Below, piece by piece: positions 8,744 to 21,234 of a stretch of DNA of 64,000 nucleotides. Position 1 is the first letter of the stretch, and every line of letters starts with the position of its first letter. Source of the DNA: Halomonas halocynthiae DSM 14573. Its GTDB lineage: Bacteria; Pseudomonadota; Gammaproteobacteria; Pseudomonadales; Halomonadaceae. The notes beneath the pieces are model-generated. The model saw only the letters and a list, made by a program, of their open reading frames with translations. It ran no database searches and was not told the DNA's origin. The position numbers and the translations under genes are program-made. The stretch is taken from NCBI RefSeq assembly GCF_000425725.1, contig NZ_AUDZ01000013.1:1-64000 (forward strand), in the 5' to 3' direction.

Positions 8744-9676
8744 ATGACTCTTGACCCCTCTACGCTGCTTGGCCCGCTATGGACATTACTCGCCTACGTA
8801 GCACTGGGCATATTCGCCGCTCGCCAGCTATCAGTTGACCCTCGCCCCATTGCCACACTGCTGATCTATCTGATTGCTCCACTGACCTTCTTCCGTGGTC
8901 TCGTGTTAGGCGGCCCGACTCCTGCCGATTTATTGATAACCGCTGCGCTATTCGTCACCGCTTGCTGTGTCGCATTACTGGTCAATGCCGTAGCCCAACG
9001 CTTGCTGCCAGCCGACGAAAGTGCCGTACTCGCGTTTTCAGCGGGCACCGGCAACACTGGCTACTTCGGCCTGCCGGTTGCTATCGTGCTGCTACCCAGC
9101 GAAGGCGTGACCCTGTATCTGTTTGCCGTGCTAGGCGTCACGTTATATGAGTTCACCTTGGGGTTTTATCTCAGTGCGCGCGGGCGCTTCTCAGTGCGTG
9201 AAAGTCTGCTAAAAATTACTCGCCTGCCGCTCATCTATGCCTTTCTTGCTGCCCTGCTATTCGAAGGTATCGGCGCCGAGGTTCCTGCCAGCGTAATGCG
9301 CGGCCTCGACGTATTTCCCTCGGCCTATACCCTGCTGGGCATGATGATTATCGGCATGACGCTGGGCCGCGTCTCGCCTCGCGAGTTCGACCTACGCTTT
9401 ATTGGAGCGTGCGTAGGGGTACGTTACTTGCTGTGGCCAGCGCTGATGTTGACCGCGGTGATGGCGATTCAAGCCAGCATCGGCTTGTCACCAGAGCTGG
9501 CAATGGCGTTACTGTTGGTGGGCGTCGTACCCATGGCCGCTAACGTTGTTGTTGTCGCCATGGAGCTGGGTATCGCTCCCGAAAAAGGCGCTTTGGCCGT
9601 ACTGCTTACAACGCTGGCGGCACCGCTACTGATTCCTTTTTATCTCGGGTTAATGCTGCCGCTGGTGACTGGCTAA
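8744..9676 (+). CDS. AEC-family (auxin efflux carrier type) transporter
   Basis: A 310-residue inner-membrane protein with about ten hydrophobic segments in two inverted halves of five, as in AEC permeases. The segment AGTGNTGYFGLPV around residues 100-112 is the typical crossover motif, with a related second-half segment near MAANVVVVAMELG. Bacterial members export or import carboxylates such as malate; the substrate here is unknown. It is divergent from metF and converges on ligB. Confidence 0.85.
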   Translation: MTLDPSTLLGPLWTLLAYVALGIFAARQLSVDPRPIATLLIYLIAPLTFFRGLVLGGPTPADLLITAALFVTACCVALLVNAVAQRLLPADESAVLAFSAGTGNTGYFGLPVAIVLLPSEGVTLYLFAVLGVTLYEFTLGFYLSARGRFSVRESLLKITRLPLIYAFLAALLFEGIGAEVPASVMRGLDVFPSAYTLLGMMIIGMTLGRVSPREFDLRFIGACVGVRYLLWPALMLTAVMAIQASIGLSPELAMALLLVGVVPMAANVVVVAMELGIAPEKGALAVLLTTLAAPLLIPFYLGLMLPLVTG

Positions 9677-9722
9677 ACCCCGCCACCCCTAGCTCAGCCA
9701 GCTGTTGCGCTAACTCGGTCAC

Positions 9723-11534
<1,812 letters not shown>

Positions 11535-11599
11535 TCAACTTTTTCCTACCCGCTTGACACGCAACTAACCGTCGCTTTCACCGTTAGTTCTGGGCAGCC

Positions 11600-12820
11600 T
11601 TAAATTCCTGCCGCTTTACGCAACGCGTCAGCTCGATCGGTTTTTTCCCACGGGAACGCGGTAAACGTCTCGGTGTGCTTATTGCCGTTAGTGTCGGTCC
11701 AGTCGTAATTAGCCTCAAAGGGCTCGCGACCGAAGTGACCGTAAGCCGCCGTCAACTGATACATCGGGTGGAGCAGGTCGAGCATGCGCGTAATCCCGTC
11801 TGGGCGCAGATCAAAATGCTCACGCACTAGTTCAGCAATACGCGCATCATCAATCTTGCCCGAGCCAAACGTGTTGATTGACACCGAGGTAGGCTCAGCC
11901 ACACCAATAGCATAAGACACTTGTATCTCGCAGCGTTCAGCCAGGCCCGCAGCCACGATGTTCTTAGCCACATAGCGCCCCGCATAAGCAGCGCTACGAT
12001 CCACTTTAGACGGATCTTTACCAGAAAAAGCCCCCCCACCGTGACGCGCCATACCGCCATAAGTGTCAACAATAATCTTGCGCCCAGTCAGGCCACAGTC
12101 ACCAACAGGCCCGCCAATCACAAAGCGACCCGTGGGGTTGATATGATACTGCGTTGACTCAGTCAGCCACTCAGCGGGAATAACTTGCTGAATAATCTCG
12201 CGCTTAACCATTTTGCGCAGCTCGTCCTGGTCGATATCAGGATCGTGCTGGGTTGATAACACCACTGCATCAACACCGCAGGGCTTGCCTGACTCATCAT
12301 AACGGAACGTTAATTGACTCTTGGCATCCGGGCGCAGCCAAGGCAATAAGCCACTTTTACGCAACTCAGACTGGCGCTCTACCAAACGGTGAGAGAAATG
12401 AATCGGCGCAGGCATGTAGCTATCGGTCTCGTTAGTGGCATAGCCAAACATCAGACCTTGATCACCCGCCCCCTGCTCTGCCGGCGTTTCACGATCAACG
12501 CCCTGAGCAATTTCAACACTTTGCTTACCAATCAGGTTAAGCACGCCGCAGGTCTCACCATCAAAGCCTACGTCAGACGAGGTGTAGCCAATTTGGGTAA
12601 TCACCTTGCGTACCAACTCTTCCAGATCGACCCAGGCAGAGGTAGAAATTTCACCGGCCACAATAGCCACACCGGTCTTAACAAGGGTTTCACAGGCCAC
12701 ACGCGCCTGCTTGTCGCGGGCGATTATGGCATCAAGCACCGCATCAGAAATCTGATCCGCTATCTTGTCCGGGTGGCCTTCAGAAACAGACTCAGAAGTA
12801 AAAAGGGAGTACTCGCTCAT
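11600..12820 (-). CDS. metK: S-adenosylmethionine synthetase
   Basis: A 406-residue enzyme making SAM from ATP and methionine. Motifs present: [15 protein letters not shown] near the N-terminus, [12 protein letters not shown] around residue 115-126, and [19 protein letters not shown] in the ATP-binding region. The frame is open another 44 codons upstream, but family homology begins at [11 protein letters not shown], so the ATG at 12820 is the start; its ribosome-binding site is weak (AGGT). It is divergent from tkt. Confidence 0.95.
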   Translation of the reverse strand: MSEYSLFTSESVSEGHPDKIADQISDAVLDAIIARDKQARVACETLVKTGVAIVAGEISTSAWVDLEELVRKVITQIGYTSSDVGFDGETCGVLNLIGKQSVEIAQGVDRETPAEQGAGDQGLMFGYATNETDSYMPAPIHFSHRLVERQSELRKSGLLPWLRPDAKSQLTFRYDESGKPCGVDAVVLSTQHDPDIDQDELRKMVKREIIQQVIPAEWLTESTQYHINPTGRFVIGGPVGDCGLTGRKIIVDTYGGMARHGGGAFSGKDPSKVDRSAAYAGRYVAKNIVAAGLAERCEIQVSYAIGVAEPTSVSINTFGSGKIDDARIAELVREHFDLRPDGITRMLDLLHPMYQLTAAYGHFGREPFEANYDWTDTNGNKHTETFTAFPWEKTDRADALRKAAGI

Positions 12821-13141
12821 GGCGCTCGCGACCTGCAGATATAAGTTAATAACCTCTCCGCAGGCAACGGACTGCGGGCATTTGATAGCATAAAGTCTAC
12901 ACCTTCGATGCGCTGCATAACAGCACATACAAATCTGTAAGGCACAAACCAAACCGCCAATTGAAGGCCAGCGCTATCTCAGCGACAATATGGCACCGGA
13001 TTCACAATGTGCCGCATCACAAGCATGTGGTACGACACAGCTGGACAACCAGCTGACACCTTACCGTGCGCTCGACTTTTCGCCGTCTGAGGCACCTAGA
13101 CCGTGATTGCTTACCATCCGCCACAGGCGAGGAGCTGACTC
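12821..13141. other. Divergent intergenic region metK / tkt
   Basis: A 321-base region holding the promoters of metK (minus) and tkt (plus). A small hairpin, CCGCAG (12858-12863) with CTGCGG (12872-12877), lies in the metK leader about 40 bases before its ATG. I could not fit it to a known SAM-sensing riboswitch. GAGGAG stands just before the tkt ATG. No small gene is supported. Confidence 0.45.
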
Positions 13142-15145
13142 ATGCCGTCCCGTTTCGAACTGGCCAATGCCATTCGCGCCCTATCCATGGATGCCGTTCA
13201 GAAGGCCAATTCTGGTCACCCTGGCGCTCCCATGGGCATGGCTGACATTGCCGAAGTGCTGTGGAACGACACTCTCAAACACAACCCAGCCGACCCCAAG
13301 TGGCCCGATCGAGACCGTTTCGTGCTCTCTAACGGACACGGCTCTATGCTGCTTTATTCGCTGCTTCACCTGACCGGCTACGACTTGGATCTGGAACAGT
13401 TACAGAATTTTCGCCAGTTCAACGCCAAAACTGCCGGCCATCCAGAGTTTGGCTACGCACCCGGCGTCGAAACCACAACAGGCCCGCTGGGGCAGGGGCT
13501 GGCAAATGCTGTAGGCATGGCGTTAGCCGAAAAAACACTAGCCGCACAGTTCAACCGGCCTGGGCACCGTATCGTCGACCACCACACCTACTGCTTTGTT
13601 GGCGACGGCTGCCTGATGGAAGGCATTTCTCATGAAGTGTGCTCTTTGGCTGGCACGCAACAACTTGGCAAGCTGACGGTATTTTTCGACGACAACGGTA
13701 TTTCCATCGACGGAGAAACCAAGGGCTGGTTTACCGACGATACCGCTAAGCGTTTTGAGTCTTACGGCTGGCACGTAGTACCTGCAGTTGATGGCCACAA
13801 GCCCGAAGAAATCAAGGCCGCCATTGAGCTGACCAAGCAGCATGATGATAAGCCCAGCTTAATCATGTGCCAAACAGTGATTGGCTTTGGCGCACCCAAT
13901 AAACAAGGCACCGCTGCGACTCACGGCGCGCCCTTGGGTGACGATGAAATTGCTGCAGCCCGCCAACAGCTTGATTGGCCACATGCCCCGTTCCATGTGC
14001 CAGAGCCCATTTATCAGGCCTGGGACGCGCGCGAAGCTGGAGCCGCTGCCCAACAAAGCTGGCAGGAACGCTTAGAGCACTACCAAACCGAGCACCCAGA
14101 GCTGGCGCGTGAGTTTAGTCGCCGTATGCAGTGCAAGCTACCGACTGAACTTCCCCTGGAAGCCATGGTTCAACGGGCCCAAGAAAAAGGCGAAAGCATT
14201 GCTTCACGCAAAGCGTCTTTCAACTGCCTAAACGAGCTAGGCCCGCAACTGCCAGAACTGTTAGGTGGTAGCGCTGATTTAGCGCCGTCCAACCTCACAT
14301 TCTGGAACGGTGCCAAAGCGATTACGCCTGACACTCAAGACGGCAACTACTTACACTACGGCGTACGTGAGTTCGGTATGGGTGCCATTATGAACGGCAT
14401 CGTGCTGCACGGAGGCTTTATTCCCTACGGCGCCACCTTCCTGATTTTCATGGAATACATGCGCAACGCAGTACGCATGGCAGCCTTAATGGGTAAACGG
14501 GCTATCTACGTATTTACTCACGACTCCATCGGCCTTGGCGAAGATGGCCCTACCCACCAGCCGATAGAGCAGCTGACGAACCTACGCTCAACCCCAAACC
14601 TTTCCACGTGGCGCCCTTGTGACGCAGTGGAAACAGCCGCTGCCTGGGGAGCGGCTCTCAAGCGTCAATCTGGCCCTACTGCACTCATCCTGTCGCGCCA
14701 GAACCTGCCACACCAGGAGCGTAGCAAACAACAATTAGCCGACATCCAGCGCGGTGGTTACATTCTGAAAGACTGCGATGGCACACCTGAGCTGATCTTG
14801 ATTGCTACCGGCTCCGAGATCGGCTTGGCCATGGAGGCTGCCGCGATACTCTCTGAGCAAGGCCGCGCGGTTCGCGTAGTGTCGATGCCAGCAACCGATG
14901 TATTCGACGCTCAAGACTCAGCCTACCGCAACGCCGTACTACCAGCCGACGTTACCCAGCGTATCGCTATTGAGGCTGGCCATCGCGATTTCTGGTTCAA
15001 ATATGTTGGCTTAGAAGGCCGCATTGTCGGCATGAAAAGCTTTGGCGAGTCGGCCCCAGCAGGAGACCTGTTCAACCACTTTGGCTTTACTGTTGATAAC
15101 GTAATCAACACAGCGGAAACACTGTTGAACAGCCCACGCCGTTAA
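13142..15145 (+). CDS. tkt: Transketolase
   Basis: A 667-residue thiamine-diphosphate enzyme of the pentose phosphate pathway. The N-terminal [11 protein letters not shown] motif, the TPP/Mg motif [13 protein letters not shown] around residue 155 and the central pyrimidine-domain segment with [14 protein letters not shown] around residue 465 are all present; length is typical. GAGGAG precedes the ATG. It heads the tkt-epd-pgk-fba block, but a strong terminator follows it, so it is probably its own transcript. Confidence 0.96.
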   Translation: MPSRFELANAIRALSMDAVQKANSGHPGAPMGMADIAEVLWNDTLKHNPADPKWPDRDRFVLSNGHGSMLLYSLLHLTGYDLDLEQLQNFRQFNAKTAGHPEFGYAPGVETTTGPLGQGLANAVGMALAEKTLAAQFNRPGHRIVDHHTYCFVGDGCLMEGISHEVCSLAGTQQLGKLTVFFDDNGISIDGETKGWFTDDTAKRFESYGWHVVPAVDGHKPEEIKAAIELTKQHDDKPSLIMCQTVIGFGAPNKQGTAATHGAPLGDDEIAAARQQLDWPHAPFHVPEPIYQAWDAREAGAAAQQSWQERLEHYQTEHPELAREFSRRMQCKLPTELPLEAMVQRAQEKGESIASRKASFNCLNELGPQLPELLGGSADLAPSNLTFWNGAKAITPDTQDGNYLHYGVREFGMGAIMNGIVLHGGFIPYGATFLIFMEYMRNAVRMAALMGKRAIYVFTHDSIGLGEDGPTHQPIEQLTNLRSTPNLSTWRPCDAVETAAAWGAALKRQSGPTALILSRQNLPHQERSKQQLADIQRGGYILKDCDGTPELILIATGSEIGLAMEAAAILSEQGRAVRVVSMPATDVFDAQDSAYRNAVLPADVTQRIAIEAGHRDFWFKYVGLEGRIVGMKSFGESAPAGDLFNHFGFTVDNVINTAETLLNSPRR

Positions 15146-15208
15146 TCGGCCTGCCACCTTTGTTAGTATTAAGGCAGACCTCAGCAATATAAATGATGCA
15201 GCAAAACA

Positions 15209-15239
15209 AAAAGGGCTCGACTATTGTCGAGCCCTTTTT
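15209..15239 (+). terminator. Rho-independent terminator after tkt
   Basis: GGGCTCGAC pairs with GTCGAGCCC around a TATT loop, extended by the A-run and the TTTTT tail. It lies about 65 bases after the tkt stop and before epd. Confidence 0.9.
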
Positions 15240-15318
15240 AGATATGCGACGCCTTGGCTGAATTGCGCTAGAATGCCGGATTTATTCTCATTGCCAACAA
15301 AATAAGGTACGTCGCTTC

Positions 15319-16359
15319 ATGGCTTCACGCGCTTTACGCATCGCCATCAACGGTTACGGCCGCATCGGTCAGTGCGTGTTACGTGGCTTAATTGAGCGCG
15401 CAGAGGCCAACATTGAGATAGTGGCCATTAACGAGCTCTCCGGCCTTGATACTATCGCCTACCTGACACGTTACGACACGACCCATGGGCGATTCCCTGC
15501 CACGGTAGAAACCCACGCGGACGCGCTGATTATTGATGGCCATTCAATTCTTGTGACCTCAGAGCGCGACCCCGCACGCCTACCTTGGCGGGCACTGGGT
15601 ATCGATCTGGTGCTGGAGTGTTCCGGTAGCTTTAAAGACCGAGCCAGTGCTGAGGCGCACCTGAACGCAGGCGCTAAACGGCTGCTGTTCTCCCAGCCAG
15701 CCGAAAGCGACGTTGATGCCACCATCGTAACCGGCATCAACGGCCACACTCTGCGCCCAGAACATCGCGTAATATCCGCCGCGTCATGCACGACCAACTG
15801 CTTAGTGCCTGTACTCACCGTGCTTGATGAAGTGCTAAGCATCGAACATGGCGTGACTACCACCATTCACTCGGCCATGAACGACCAGCCAGTCATTGAT
15901 GCTTACCATCAGACCGACCTGCGCCTGACACGCTCAGCCATGCACTCCATCGTGCCGGTCGACACTAGCTTAGCAAAAGGCATTAACCGATTGATGCCAC
16001 ACTTAGCGGGTCGGTTTGAATGCCTTCATGTACGCGTTCCAACCATCAATGTTTCAGCCATGGACTTGTCATTGTGCGTGCAAACCGAGACCAATGCTGA
16101 AACCGTTAACGCGCTGCTACACCGCGCCAGTACCACACGACTCGCTGGCTTGCTCGGCTACACCGAGGAGCCCATGGCCTCTATCGACTTCAACCATGAC
16201 CCGCGCTCCGGTATCGTGGATGCGACTCAAACACGCGTCGCAGGTGGACGACTGATCAAACTAATGTGCTGGTTCGATAACGAATGGGGGTTTGCCAACC
16301 GAATGCTCGATGTAGCGGGTCAGTTGGCCAACATGGACGAACCGCCCGCTTGTGACTGA
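15319..16359 (+). CDS. epd: Erythrose-4-phosphate dehydrogenase (GAPDH family)
   Basis: A 346-residue NAD-dependent dehydrogenase. NGYGRIGQCVLRG binds NAD, the catalytic Cys157 lies in AASCTTNC and the catalytic His184 in TTIHSAMNDQ. The HSAMNDQPVIDAY segment and the RVPTINVSAMDLS segment match Epd better than glycolytic GapA, as does the tkt-epd-pgk order. Epd makes 4-phosphoerythronate for pyridoxal phosphate. A glycolytic GAPDH role cannot be excluded, because no other gap gene is visible here. Confidence 0.85.
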   Translation: MASRALRIAINGYGRIGQCVLRGLIERAEANIEIVAINELSGLDTIAYLTRYDTTHGRFPATVETHADALIIDGHSILVTSERDPARLPWRALGIDLVLECSGSFKDRASAEAHLNAGAKRLLFSQPAESDVDATIVTGINGHTLRPEHRVISAASCTTNCLVPVLTVLDEVLSIEHGVTTTIHSAMNDQPVIDAYHQTDLRLTRSAMHSIVPVDTSLAKGINRLMPHLAGRFECLHVRVPTINVSAMDLSLCVQTETNAETVNALLHRASTTRLAGLLGYTEEPMASIDFNHDPRSGIVDATQTRVAGGRLIKLMCWFDNEWGFANRMLDVAGQLANMDEPPACD

Positions 16360-16424
16360 GTCGCGCTACCTTGGCTACGCTTTAAACAATTTTTCAGCTT
16401 TCAATCGACAAGGATTCCGCTTCA

Positions 16425-17588
16425 ATGAACGTGCGCAAAATGACCGAGCTCGACCTTCACGGCAAACGCGTGCTGATCCGTGAAGACCTGAATGTGCCCA
16501 TCAAAAACGGCAAGGTCACCAGCGATGCGCGCCTACGCGCTTGCCTGCCTACGATCAACGCAGCGCTCGACAACGGTGGCAAGGTGCTGCTGATGAGCCA
16601 TTTGGGTCGCCCCACCGAGGGTCAGCCCGCCGATGAATTTTCGCTGGCCCCCGTGGCGGATCATTTGGGCAGCCTACTCAATCGTCGAGTACGCCTGGTA
16701 ACGAACTACCTGGATCAACACGTTGAAATCGGCGACGACGAACTGGTGCTACTTGAAAACGTACGTTTCAACTCAGGTGAGAAAGCCGACGATGACGCCT
16801 TAGCGAAACAATATGCCGCGCTATGCGATATTTATGTGATGGATGCTTTCGGTACCGCTCATCGTGCCCAGGCATCAACCCATGGTGTAGCGCGCTTCGC
16901 GCCGACGGCCTGTGCCGGGCCACTGCTGGCCACTGAGCTGGCAGCTCTGGAACAAGCACTCGCCACACCCAAGCGCCCCATGACTGCAATCGTCGGCGGC
17001 TCCAAAGTGTCAACCAAGCTGGATGTGCTCAACACGCTCTCGGAAAAATGTGACCAACTGATCGTCGGCGGCGGCATCGCTAACACCTTCATCGCTGCGG
17101 CCGGCTACAACGTCGGCAAGTCACTGCACGAGACTGACTTGATTGAACAAGCCAAAGCATTAATGGCCAAAGTGGATATTCCGCTACCGACTGATGTCGT
17201 AGTCGCCACTGAATTCTCAGACGCGGCTGTCGCCGTGGTGCGCCCAGTCGATCAGGTCGGCGATGACGAGATGATTCTCGACATCGGCCCCGATACCGCT
17301 GCGCGCTTGAGCGACCAACTCAAAGCCGCTGGCACCATTCTATGGAACGGGCCAGTCGGCGTGTTTGAGATCGACCAGTTCGGTCACGGCACCGAAACGC
17401 TGTCTCGCGCTATCGCCGAAAGCACTGCCTTCTCGATTGCTGGCGGCGGTGACACACTGGCAGCTATCGATAAGTACAACATCGCCAATCAAGTATCTTA
17501 TATCTCTACTGGCGGCGGCGCTTTCCTAGAGTATGTGGAAGGCAAAACGCTTCCCGCCGTCGCGGCACTCGAAGCTGCTGCAAGCTAA
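16425..17588 (+). CDS. pgk: Phosphoglycerate kinase
   Basis: A 387-residue glycolytic kinase converting 1,3-bisphosphoglycerate and ADP to 3-phosphoglycerate and [13 protein letters not shown] and SHLGRPTEG in the N-terminal domain bind phosphoglycerate; the C-terminal [12 protein letters not shown] segment belongs to the nucleotide domain. Usual length. It follows epd by 65 bases and precedes fba, as in many proteobacteria. Confidence 0.96.
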   Translation: MNVRKMTELDLHGKRVLIREDLNVPIKNGKVTSDARLRACLPTINAALDNGGKVLLMSHLGRPTEGQPADEFSLAPVADHLGSLLNRRVRLVTNYLDQHVEIGDDELVLLENVRFNSGEKADDDALAKQYAALCDIYVMDAFGTAHRAQASTHGVARFAPTACAGPLLATELAALEQALATPKRPMTAIVGGSKVSTKLDVLNTLSEKCDQLIVGGGIANTFIAAAGYNVGKSLHETDLIEQAKALMAKVDIPLPTDVVVATEFSDAAVAVVRPVDQVGDDEMILDIGPDTAARLSDQLKAAGTILWNGPVGVFEIDQFGHGTETLSRAIAESTAFSIAGGGDTLAAIDKYNIANQVSYISTGGGAFLEYVEGKTLPAVAALEAAAS

Positions 17589-17699
17589 TGAGTAGAAAGA
17601 CACTGGGTATAACGAGTCACGCAACACGCCTACGCACGAACACAACCTGATGAACGGAGCGGTATCTTACGCCGCCCTACACGCAAAAGAGGTGATTTC

Positions 17700-18764
17700 A
17701 TGGCCCTGATCAGCCTGCGCCAGATGCTGGACCACGCCGCCGAGTTTGAGTACGGCATCCCGGCTTTTAACGTCAACAACCTTGAGCAGATGCGCGCCAT
17801 CATGGAAGCCGCTGACGAAACCGACTCACCGGTAATCGTTCAAGCATCTGCCGGGGCTCGAAAATATGCCGGCGCCCCCTTTCTACGCCATTTAATTTTG
17901 GCGGCCGTTGAGGAGTTTCCACATATTCCGGTCGTCATGCACCAAGACCATGGCACCAGCCCAGCAATCTGCCAACGCTCCATTCAGCTCGGCTTCTCAT
18001 CTGTGATGATGGACGGCTCGCTCAAGGAAGATGGTAAAACACCTGCTGACTATGACTACAACGTCGACGTTACACGCCGCACTGTCGCGATGGCACACGC
18101 TTGTGGCGTGTCGGTTGAAGGCGAGCTGGGTTGCTTGGGCAGCCTCGAAACCGGCATGGCCGGCGAAGAGGATGGCGTGGGTGCCGAAGGCAAGCTAGAC
18201 ATGGAGCAACTGCTCACCGACCCTGAAGAAGCTGCTGAATTCGTCAAAGCAACTCATGTTGACGCTTTAGCCATTGCCATCGGCACTAGCCACGGCGCTT
18301 ACAAGTTCACCAAGCCACCGACCGGCGATACGCTATCGATCCAACGCATCAAAGAGATTCACGCCCGTATTCCTGATACTCACTTGGTGATGCACGGCTC
18401 ATCCTCCGTACCTCAGGAATGGCTTGAAATCATTAACGAATACGGCGGAAAAATTCCCGAAACCTACGGCGTTCCTGTTGAAGAGATCGTTAAAGGCATC
18501 AAACACGGCGTGCGCAAGGTTAACATTGACACCGACCTGCGCCTGGCATCCACCGGCGCCGTCCGTCGCTTCATGGCTCAGAACCCTGCCGAGTTTGACC
18601 CGCGCAAGTACCTGTCAGCCACGGTTACGGCAATGAAAGATGTCTGCATTGCACGCTACGAAGCCTTTGGTACTGCTGGCAACGCCAGCAAAATCAAACC
18701 GATTAATCTGGAAAAAATGTTTATGCGCTATGAGCGTGGTGAGCTAAACCCCAAGGTTCGCTAA
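17700..18764 (+). CDS. fba: Class II fructose-1,6-bisphosphate aldolase
   Basis: A 354-residue zinc aldolase of the Calvin-cycle / gluconeogenic subgroup. The zinc-site segment HQDHGTS is near residue 82, and later motifs include [10 protein letters not shown] and [10 protein letters not shown], followed by the [11 protein letters not shown] phosphate-binding part. AAAGAGGTG precedes the ATG. It ends the epd-pgk-fba series and is followed by a strong terminator. Confidence 0.95.
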   Translation: MALISLRQMLDHAAEFEYGIPAFNVNNLEQMRAIMEAADETDSPVIVQASAGARKYAGAPFLRHLILAAVEEFPHIPVVMHQDHGTSPAICQRSIQLGFSSVMMDGSLKEDGKTPADYDYNVDVTRRTVAMAHACGVSVEGELGCLGSLETGMAGEEDGVGAEGKLDMEQLLTDPEEAAEFVKATHVDALAIAIGTSHGAYKFTKPPTGDTLSIQRIKEIHARIPDTHLVMHGSSSVPQEWLEIINEYGGKIPETYGVPVEEIVKGIKHGVRKVNIDTDLRLASTGAVRRFMAQNPAEFDPRKYLSATVTAMKDVCIARYEAFGTAGNASKIKPINLEKMFMRYERGELNPKVR

Positions 18765-18800
18765 CGCAGCGATAAATCGCTACACAAAAACAGCAACGCA

Positions 18801-18828
18801 AAAAGGCGACCGAGCAGGTCGCCTTTTT
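18801..18828. terminator. Bidirectional Rho-independent terminator between fba and the binding-protein gene
   Basis: AAAAGGCGACC (18801-18811) pairs with GGTCGCCTTTT around a GAGCA loop. The U-tract serves fba, and the A-run on the left serves the convergent minus-strand gene that ends at 18842. Confidence 0.9.
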
Positions 18829-18841
18829 AAAATGCTAAAGT

Positions 18842-19624
18842 CTATATTTTAATATCATAATCTACATATTTATGCATCAGCTTATCGTACGTTCCGTCCT
18901 GCTTGATTTCACGTAGTGCCTCGTTGAACTGCTCAGCCAAGTCACCATCCCTCTTGCGAAAAGCTGCCGCAACCCCATGCCCAAAGTAACTTTTTGGCTC
19001 ACGGATCAGCGGCGAACTAACCACCACCTCACTATCAGGCTTCTCAACATCCAAGTTAGCTAGCGCTAGCGGATAGTACATAAATGCGGTATCAAGCCGC
19101 CCTGTGTTGATGTCCAGCGCCAAATCCTCAGCCGTATCATAGCGTCGCACTTCCATAATATCGCCATAGGTATCCGTGATATAACGGTCACGAATTGTGC
19201 CTCGCTGCACACCCACACTCAGCCCTTCAAGGTTTTCTCTCTGTTCAATATCGACTTCCTCACCTAGCTGAGTCACCCATACGCTGGGGTTACTGTAATA
19301 AGGCTCAGAAAAAAGAACTTTGTCCCTGCGTTCTTCCGTGATCGCCATAGACGACATAATGGCATCGTATTTGCGTGCCAATAAACCAGGAATGATGCCA
19401 TCCCAGCCCTGCTCAACCCACTCACATTCGCGGTCAATGCGCCGGCAAACCTCCTCGCCAAGCTCGACTTCAAACCCTGTCAACGTGCCATCCGGCAAAC
19501 GATACTCGAAAGGCTCAAAAGGAATATCAACAGCTAATTTAAGTGGCTCATCAGCCATTACCGAGCTGTTAACAGCTATCAACAGCATAGCTGAGGCCAA
19601 CAATGGAGCGTACAGTCGTTTCAT
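18842..19624 (-). CDS. Amino-acid type ABC transporter substrate-binding protein, orphan
   Basis: A 260-residue periplasmic binding protein (SBP_bac_3 family). It has a signal peptide (residues about 1-24, ending VMA-DE) and the characteristic opening FEPFEYRLPDGTLTGFEVELG; EERRDKVLFSEPYY around residues 96-109 is the family's hinge segment. Such proteins bind polar amino acids. No permease or ATPase gene is adjacent, so it must work with a distant transporter or as a sensor domain. It lies just outside the left copy of the direct repeat and may mark the island boundary. Confidence 0.85.
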   Translation of the reverse strand: MKRLYAPLLASAMLLIAVNSSVMADEPLKLAVDIPFEPFEYRLPDGTLTGFEVELGEEVCRRIDRECEWVEQGWDGIIPGLLARKYDAIMSSMAITEERRDKVLFSEPYYSNPSVWVTQLGEEVDIEQRENLEGLSVGVQRGTIRDRYITDTYGDIMEVRRYDTAEDLALDINTGRLDTAFMYYPLALANLDVEKPDSEVVVSSPLIREPKSYFGHGVAAAFRKRDGDLAEQFNEALREIKQDGTYDKLMHKYVDYDIKI

Positions 19625-19842
19625 TTTTTTTATTCCTGAACGTTATTAACAAGGATAAGCAAGAGCCAAGCTCTGCGCGACAACTGCCCAACCGAGAACT
19701 TCTTCAAAAAGCAATCGCTAGGCACATAGCTAAGCAAAGAGGTACGGCGACAAGGGTTGTAGTTTGGCAGAAAAGCCGCTTTCAGAAAGGCTATATGCTC
19801 TGTCAGTGGTCAGCTTGGCATAAGCGGCTGACTGAAAACTAC

Positions 19843-19966
19843 TCTCCATCGGCCCGTCACTAAAGTGGGATAACGGGCAAGGTGCCTTCGTGACACTCAA
19901 ATACGAGCGAGAATTCGCTGTCAAAAACCGTCCTCAAGGCGACTCACTCTGGCTCAAAGCGAGCCT
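19843..19966 (+). repeat. 124-bp direct repeat, left copy
   Basis: Identical, base for base by eye, to 34834-34957, at a distance of 14,991 bases and in the same orientation. Similarity continues more weakly into the following terminator. Together the copies bracket the whole catabolic island. Confidence 0.93.
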
Positions 19967-19976
19967 GCCGTTCTGA
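19843..19976 (+). pseudogene. 3'-terminal remnant of a SphA-like outer-membrane gene
   Basis: This stretch encodes the last 43 residues of the protein at 34080-34967, in the same frame and ending at an equivalent TGA. Upstream an in-frame TGA at 19833 closes the frame and no start exists, so it is a headless fragment. The last codons differ (LPF instead of LPL). The 219 bases between the binding-protein gene and this fragment contain no supportable gene. Confidence 0.85.
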
Positions 19977-20000
19977 TCCAAGCAGTGCACTAGGGCTCTA

Positions 20001-20033
20001 AAAGGCACCGTTCGCGATGGCGGCGGTGCCTTT
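20001..20033 (+). terminator. Terminator after the sphA remnant
   Basis: AAAGGCACCG (20001-20010) pairs with CGGTGCCTTT (20024-20033), followed by CTCTTTG. The same arms occur after the intact gene at 34991-35040 with a different, longer loop, so it travelled with the repeated gene end. Confidence 0.75.
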
Positions 20034-20199
20034 CTCTTTGGTCTTTCGTCTCTTTAAATATTTAATTTTTACTAGTTTATATATCGGGTCACTGGGTAGG
20101 AAAAAAATGCATGGTCTTCCTGCAAGAACTGCATAGCGGGGCTTGAGAGGAGTGCCTAGGATAAGTCGTACCACAATAGCAACAAGACGGTAACGACCG

Positions 20200-21234
20200 A
20201 TGACAGCATATCGTTTCCTCCCCGAGTGGCAGGCGTTTATAGAGAAATGTATCGACACCCGCCCCGATGATGGCTTCTTGCGCTCCATAGGGATTGCTCT
20301 GGTTACCCTGGGGCTAGTGAGTCAGGCTGCAGCCGATACGGCAACACTAAGAACCGTCAGCGCCTTTAGTTCTGGCACTGCCATTCCGCATACCTTCGAG
20401 ATGTTTCTCGAAGAGATACGAAATGATCCCGATGCACCGGTTGAGATAAATTTCATCGGTGGTCCCGAGACCATGCCTCCCTTCCAAGTGGGCAATGCGG
20501 TGAGCCACAGCGTGGTCGATATGGCTTTCGTTACCTCGGCGTACTACACCAGTTCATTACCTGCTGCCCATGCCCTCAACCTGACGCGCTACTCGCCAGA
20601 GGAGCTTAGGGAAACGGGACGCTTCGAACAGTTGCAGGAGATATGGCGTGAGCAGCTGAATGTTCACTACCTGGCCTATACCAATTACGGTAATAGCTTC
20701 CACTTGTATCTCAACGAGCCCATCAGCGGGCCCGAACTCAATGGCCTGCGCATGCGTGTTACGCCGGTGTACCGTGCATTCGTCGAAGCTATGGGCGGGG
20801 AAGCGGCCCAGACCCCGCCGGGTGAGGTCTATACCGCCTTGGAGCGAGGTACGGTAGATGGTTACGGCTGGCCGATTCAGGGCATCTTCGACCTCGGCTG
20901 GCAGGAGCACACCCGTTATCGCGTCGAACCGGGGTTCTATCATGTAGAGGTCGGCGTACTGGTTAACCAGAATACATGGAACAACCTAACCAATGAACAG
21001 CGCGACTATCTCACCGAGAAAGCGATTTGGCTGGAAGAGCTCAATGGCCTCAATGAAGAGATCAATGCCGAGGAGAAGCGCCGTCAGGGTGAAGCAGGTA
21101 TCGAGGTGATCGAACTAGAGGGAGAGGTCCGAGAGCACTTTCTCGAGATGGCCTACGAGGTGCAGTGGGAGCGTCTGGCTCAGGAGCATGCCGACAATGC
21201 CGAGCGACTGAGAGAGGTGCTGGACAGTGAATAA
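20200..21234 (+). CDS. TRAP transporter substrate-binding protein (DctP)
   Basis: A 344-residue periplasmic solute receptor of the DctP family; the conserved Arg lies in LRMRVTPVYRAFVEAMGG around residue 180, followed by GEVYTALERGTVDGYGWP, the family signature. The hydrophobic signal (about residues 28-45, ending QAAA-DT) is preceded by an unusual polar stretch of some 26 residues. The ATG lacks a strong ribosome-binding site, so the true start may be an internal TTG near 20278, or the 5' end may have been remade at the island junction. It opens the left module and overlaps dctQ. Substrate unknown; neighbours suggest an aromatic carboxylate. Confidence 0.87.
   Translation: MTAYRFLPEWQAFIEKCIDTRPDDGFLRSIGIALVTLGLVSQAAADTATLRTVSAFSSGTAIPHTFEMFLEEIRNDPDAPVEINFIGGPETMPPFQVGNAVSHSVVDMAFVTSAYYTSSLPAAHALNLTRYSPEELRETGRFEQLQEIWREQLNVHYLAYTNYGNSFHLYLNEPISGPELNGLRMRVTPVYRAFVEAMGGEAAQTPPGEVYTALERGTVDGYGWPIQGIFDLGWQEHTRYRVEPGFYHVEVGVLVNQNTWNNLTNEQRDYLTEKAIWLEELNGLNEEINAEEKRRQGEAGIEVIELEGEVREHFLEMAYEVQWERLAQEHADNAERLREVLDSE

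Noticed and set aside
12821..13141. SAM-responsive riboswitch before metK
   Set aside because: Only one 6-bp hairpin is visible; no pseudoknot or conserved core recognised.
20121..20135. TGCA-N6-GCATA as a XylS-like site before the TRAP receptor
   Set aside because: Single imperfect half-site with no partner at 20-21 bases.
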